Source: Syntrophobacteraceae bacterium
GTDB taxonomy: Bacteria > Desulfobacterota > Syntrophobacteria > Syntrophobacterales > Syntrophobacteraceae
Direction: 5' to 3'
DNA: 32,535 nucleotides
NCBI GenBank assembly: GCA_031292195.1
Contig: JARLHP010000277.1
Coordinates: 1 to 32,535, forward strand
Notes under the pieces: model-generated
Seen by the model: only the letters and a program-made list of their open reading frames with translations
The model's database searches: none
What the model was told of the DNA's origin: nothing
Shown: piece after piece, positions 29,888 through 32,535 of the stretch
Layout: each line of letters begins with the position of its first letter
Numbering within the stretch: position 1 is the first letter of the stretch
Position numbers and translations under genes: made by a program

Positions 29888-32041
29888 TCATGGCCGCGGC
29901 GGCACGCCGCCGCCCAACCCGTAGGCCATCGGCTGATGACCGACGATCCACAAATGGTCGGCGGCGCGAGTGATCACCACGTGCAGGAGCATACGGTTCT
30001 CATGGTCGTCGCGGTATTGGCCGGTGGAGGGATTTATTATCAGAACGGCCGAAAATTCCAGCCCCTTCACCTGGTGGGCGTTTGTCACCACGACACCCGG
30101 CTGAAAGGCGAAGTCGTCTCGCTCATGGCGGCGCAAAGGCAATAGACCCGAGTTGGTGAGTCCCGCAAAGACCCGATCTGCATCCGCTTTGTACCGGCAG
30201 ACCACGGCAACGAGAGCTTTGGGGTGTTTTTCGAGGTAGTCCGAAAGAATCGCCCCGGCCTCCGATAGCGTTTCCTCCGGGCTCCGGGTGGCAACGATGC
30301 GCACCGGGTCCCCGCTCCGGGGTACGGACATGGAGGGTTTTTGGCCCAGAACCTGCCAGGCCAGTTCCATGATGGGCCGAGTTGCTCGAAAACCCACGAC
30401 CAGCGTATCCGAGTTGAGCGTCGCGGTCCCGGTTCGCTGTTGCTGGGCCCGCACAAACCCGGCAAATCCTTCGCCGCTGTCAAAAGAGACTTCCCCTTTT
30501 ATTTTTTGGGCCATGTCGCCGCAAATGGTGATCGACTGGCGCTGGTCGGCCGCGTAGAGGAGTGTGGCCAGTTCGATTTCACTTAAGTCCTGCGCCTCAT
30601 CCACCATGACGTGAGCGTACCGGGGCCTGGCGGCCGCCACTCCTTTTCGCTGCAAAAGCCACAGGAATATTCCGGTATCCGAAAAATCCATCATGTTCCG
30701 GTTGCGTAGATTTTCCTGCCACCGGGTGAGCTGATCCCATTCCTCTTCCCCGATGGAATTTTGGTCTCCATAAGTCTCTATCAAGAGGTCCCGGTCGGTC
30801 AGCATGGCGTGAAGGTCCGCTCCATGGTTAGCGAAGCGGGCCAGAAGACGATTTCTCAAGGCCTTCCGCGTTTTCGGTTGCATGCCTTGAACCAAAGCCG
30901 GCTCGGTGTTGAGTGCCTTTACAAGCTCTTCAAAACGGTTTACGGCTTCCAACTTCACCGTGATGTCACCCCGTTCGGGGTCCCCGCTTTGATCCAGTTG
31001 TTCCAGGAACCATTGGCGCGATTTTTTGAGCAGCCCGTCCAGGTAGCGATCGACCAGTTCCAGGACGCGCGGATGCTTTTTAATTCGTACTACGCCGGCC
31101 GGCAGGGAATCCAAGCCGTATGAAAAATGCACGCCGGCGGAGCGAAACAGTTTTCCGGCCCAGCCGTGATAGGTCTCCACGTGCACGCCCGCCCCCACCC
31201 CCAGTTCCGGCAGGATTCGGGAGATGTAATGTTGCAAAGAGCGATTGAACATGACCACCAGGATGCGCCCGGGACTGAAGTGATCGGCGTCCTGGTAGGC
31301 AAGGTAGGCGATGCGGTGCAGCCCGACGGTTGTTTTGCCGCTCCCGGCGCCACCCTGCAGTAAAACGGTGCTGGATTCGGGGTGAGTAATTGCCCGGAAC
31401 TGGTCCGGGCTTATGAGGGCGGTGATTTCGGGGAGGCGATGATCCGATTTCTCCTCTTTGCGGGATGCCGCGCTTTGGTCTTTATCGGCAGCTTGCCAGG
31501 ACCCATCACCTCCGCGGAGAAGAAGCGTCCCATTTTCGATTATCTTTTGGAGTTCGCCTCCGGCCGCATCCACCTGCCGTTTGTGCCGCACCGCGCCGGT
31601 GCGCTCCCGCCCGCGGATCTCCTCCTCATAGAGTTCCCCCGCCTCGTATTCGTAGTAGAGCCTGGAAATAGGGGCTTCCCGCCAGTCGATCACCAGGGCT
31701 TTGCCGTTCCTGTCGAAAAAAGAGTGCTTTCCCAGGCAAAATTCCAGTTTCCCCAGATCCTCATCCGCTAGCTCCAGGACCGCGAAGTAGGGGCAGCTCA
31801 GGACCTGCCCGTTCTGATAGTGGCGCATACCGTAGCGGGCGCGGCAACGCTCGATTACTTCATCGATTTCCCTTTTTTCCCGCCACCCGACAGCATCCAT
31901 CTTTTGACCTTTGAGTTCGGCGATTTCCCGGTCCTTGTTCTGCCGGTCCAGTTCTTCGCCGGTCAGGGTCTCCCGCATCTCGCCGCAAATCCGGGCGAGC
32001 CGTGCTTCTTCTCGATCGATAATGTCCCTGAATCGCTCCAT
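29888..32041 (-). CDS. HelD/UvrD-type superfamily 1 helicase-like ATPase
   Basis: With the start at ATG 32041 this is 717 residues. An N-terminal charged coiled coil (1-75) is followed by CPYFAVLEL and a domain with IDWREAPISRLYYEYEAGE typical of HelD proteins, which dissociate stalled RNA polymerase. Helicase motifs: Walker A GGAGSGKTT (230-238), motif II VMVDEAQD (478-485), motif III-like ICGDMAQKI, motif V TNAHQVKGLEF (653-663) and motif VI VVITRAADHLWIVG (688-701). The frame stays open to 32335 but the upstream part is not family-like and lacks a ribosome site, so the true start is uncertain. The end GGGVPPRP derives from a GC-rich tandem repeat. HelD is the best fit; DNA helicase IV is an alternative. 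Confidence 0.82.
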   Translation of the reverse strand: MERFRDIIDREEARLARICGEMRETLTGEELDRQNKDREIAELKGQKMDAVGWREKREIDEVIERCRARYGMRHYQNGQVLSCPYFAVLELADEDLGKLEFCLGKHSFFDRNGKALVIDWREAPISRLYYEYEAGELYEEEIRGRERTGAVRHKRQVDAAGGELQKIIENGTLLLRGGDGSWQAADKDQSAASRKEEKSDHRLPEITALISPDQFRAITHPESSTVLLQGGAGSGKTTVGLHRIAYLAYQDADHFSPGRILVVMFNRSLQHYISRILPELGVGAGVHVETYHGWAGKLFRSAGVHFSYGLDSLPAGVVRIKKHPRVLELVDRYLDGLLKKSRQWFLEQLDQSGDPERGDITVKLEAVNRFEELVKALNTEPALVQGMQPKTRKALRNRLLARFANHGADLHAMLTDRDLLIETYGDQNSIGEEEWDQLTRWQENLRNRNMMDFSDTGIFLWLLQRKGVAAARPRYAHVMVDEAQDLSEIELATLLYAADQRQSITICGDMAQKIKGEVSFDSGEGFAGFVRAQQQRTGTATLNSDTLVVGFRATRPIMELAWQVLGQKPSMSVPRSGDPVRIVATRSPEETLSEAGAILSDYLEKHPKALVAVVCRYKADADRVFAGLTNSGLLPLRRHERDDFAFQPGVVVTNAHQVKGLEFSAVLIINPSTGQYRDDHENRMLLHVVITRAADHLWIVGHQPMAYGLGGGVPPRP

Positions 32042-32535
32042 CTGTTTTAAGACCGCCTCACAAGGGGTTTCCGGGTGGCCGCACCGCCACGGACAAGTCG
32101 CGCGGACTTTCCGTAGCGGAAAAAATTGCAACCGGGCCATCTCCAGCCCGCAGGTGATATAGAACAAAATACCGTGCCCGGCAACCGCGGTATTCGCATT
32201 GGAATTCCGGCGGGTTTCACTTTTTCCCATTATTTGTGTTGACGGGGGGGGGCCCGTTGTTATAGAAATGCACCTGCCTTCGGGCGGAAAGTAAAAGGGT
32301 AGCGCGACAATCCTTGGTGTAAAGGCAGTTTGCAAGTGGTCCTTTCCTCGGAATTACCCTGGTTTTAAGCCCCCGACACAGTGGGTGGAACATCCGACGG
32401 AGTGGGGGCGAGAAATAGGGGTTTTGGAAAGGGTTCACTTTTTTTATTGACAAGCAAAAGGGTTGTGGTAGTATCCGGAAATTCGCTTCCGGTTGGAGAC
32501 GAAAGAAGTAAAAAAGAAGTAAGAAGCCTTCGGGC
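32042..32535. other. Upstream region of the helicase and outward promoter
   Basis: The frame of the helicase continues to 32335 without recognisable domains. From 32336 to the edge there is no gene start. The right edge carries a plus-strand promoter and a hairpin, described separately, leading to a gene beyond the window. No clear minus-strand promoter for the helicase was recognised. Confidence 0.5.
32447..32492 (+). promoter_or_regulatory. Promoter and leader hairpin at the right edge
   Basis: A perfect TTGACA at 32447-32452 is followed after 16 bases by TAGTAT at 32469-32474. Right after it CCGGAA (32475-32480) pairs with TTCCGG (32487-32492) around a 6-base loop, at or near the expected transcript start. 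The driven gene is outside the window. Confidence 0.55.

Overview
This GC-rich window looks like a piece of an anaerobic, sulfate-reducing or syntrophic deltaproteobacterium (Desulfobacterota, Syntrophobacter-like). The inference rests on a large heterodisulfide-reductase (Hdr) type electron-transfer operon, three in-frame UGA codons that are best read as selenocysteine, a DsrC-family protein, multi-domain sensor kinases, and dispersed repeats of the kind common in such genomes. No rRNA, tRNA, CRISPR array or insertion sequence was recognised.

Layout. (1) Positions 1-5119, plus strand: the tail of a DUF3795-like gene, a decayed DUF433/DUF5615 toxin-antitoxin pair, an unusual array of GTTGG operator-like repeats around a promoter, then two adjacent ATPase genes. 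The second ATPase ends in a tetratricopeptide array of seven near-identical 43-residue units. (2) 5200-7632: a glutaredoxin-fold protein without its CxxC, an NmrA-type NAD(P)-binding protein and a tandem universal stress protein. (3) 7694-20282, minus strand: one operon read right to left, hdrC, hdrB, a 1491-residue HdrA/GltD/HdrA fusion (HdrL-like), a selenocysteine MvhD, an HdrD-like protein, a selenocysteine HdrA, a second HdrA half, a second selenocysteine MvhD, and an MvhG-like hydrogenase small subunit. No hydrogenase large subunit (MvhA) is present. (4) 20855-26391, minus strand: four signalling genes (receiver-GAF-kinase, membrane kinase, stand-alone receiver, receiver-GAF-kinase). (5) 26897-29378, plus strand: a tandem DsrC-like protein and a PAS histidine kinase. 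(6) 29888-32041, minus strand: a HelD-type superfamily 1 helicase; a plus-strand promoter at the right edge fires out of the window.

How it may work together. The hdr operon encodes iron-sulfur and flavin parts of a soluble electron-bifurcating or confurcating complex. HdrA-type flavoproteins would split electron pairs, HdrL would connect to NAD(P)H through its GltD/NfnB-like insert, HdrB and HdrD CCG domains would act on a thiol/disulfide substrate, and MvhD/MvhG would pass electrons from an outside donor. The tandem DsrC-like protein, though separately transcribed, is a candidate thiol partner. The most striking features are: selenocysteine at mirrored positions in the two MvhD paralogs (C17/U68 versus U17/C68), each UGA followed by a hairpin; an HdrL architecture repeated elsewhere in the operon as two overlapping ORFs whose junction is built from a heptanucleotide repeat; and the two-ATPase locus with its phased operator and freshly expanded repeats.
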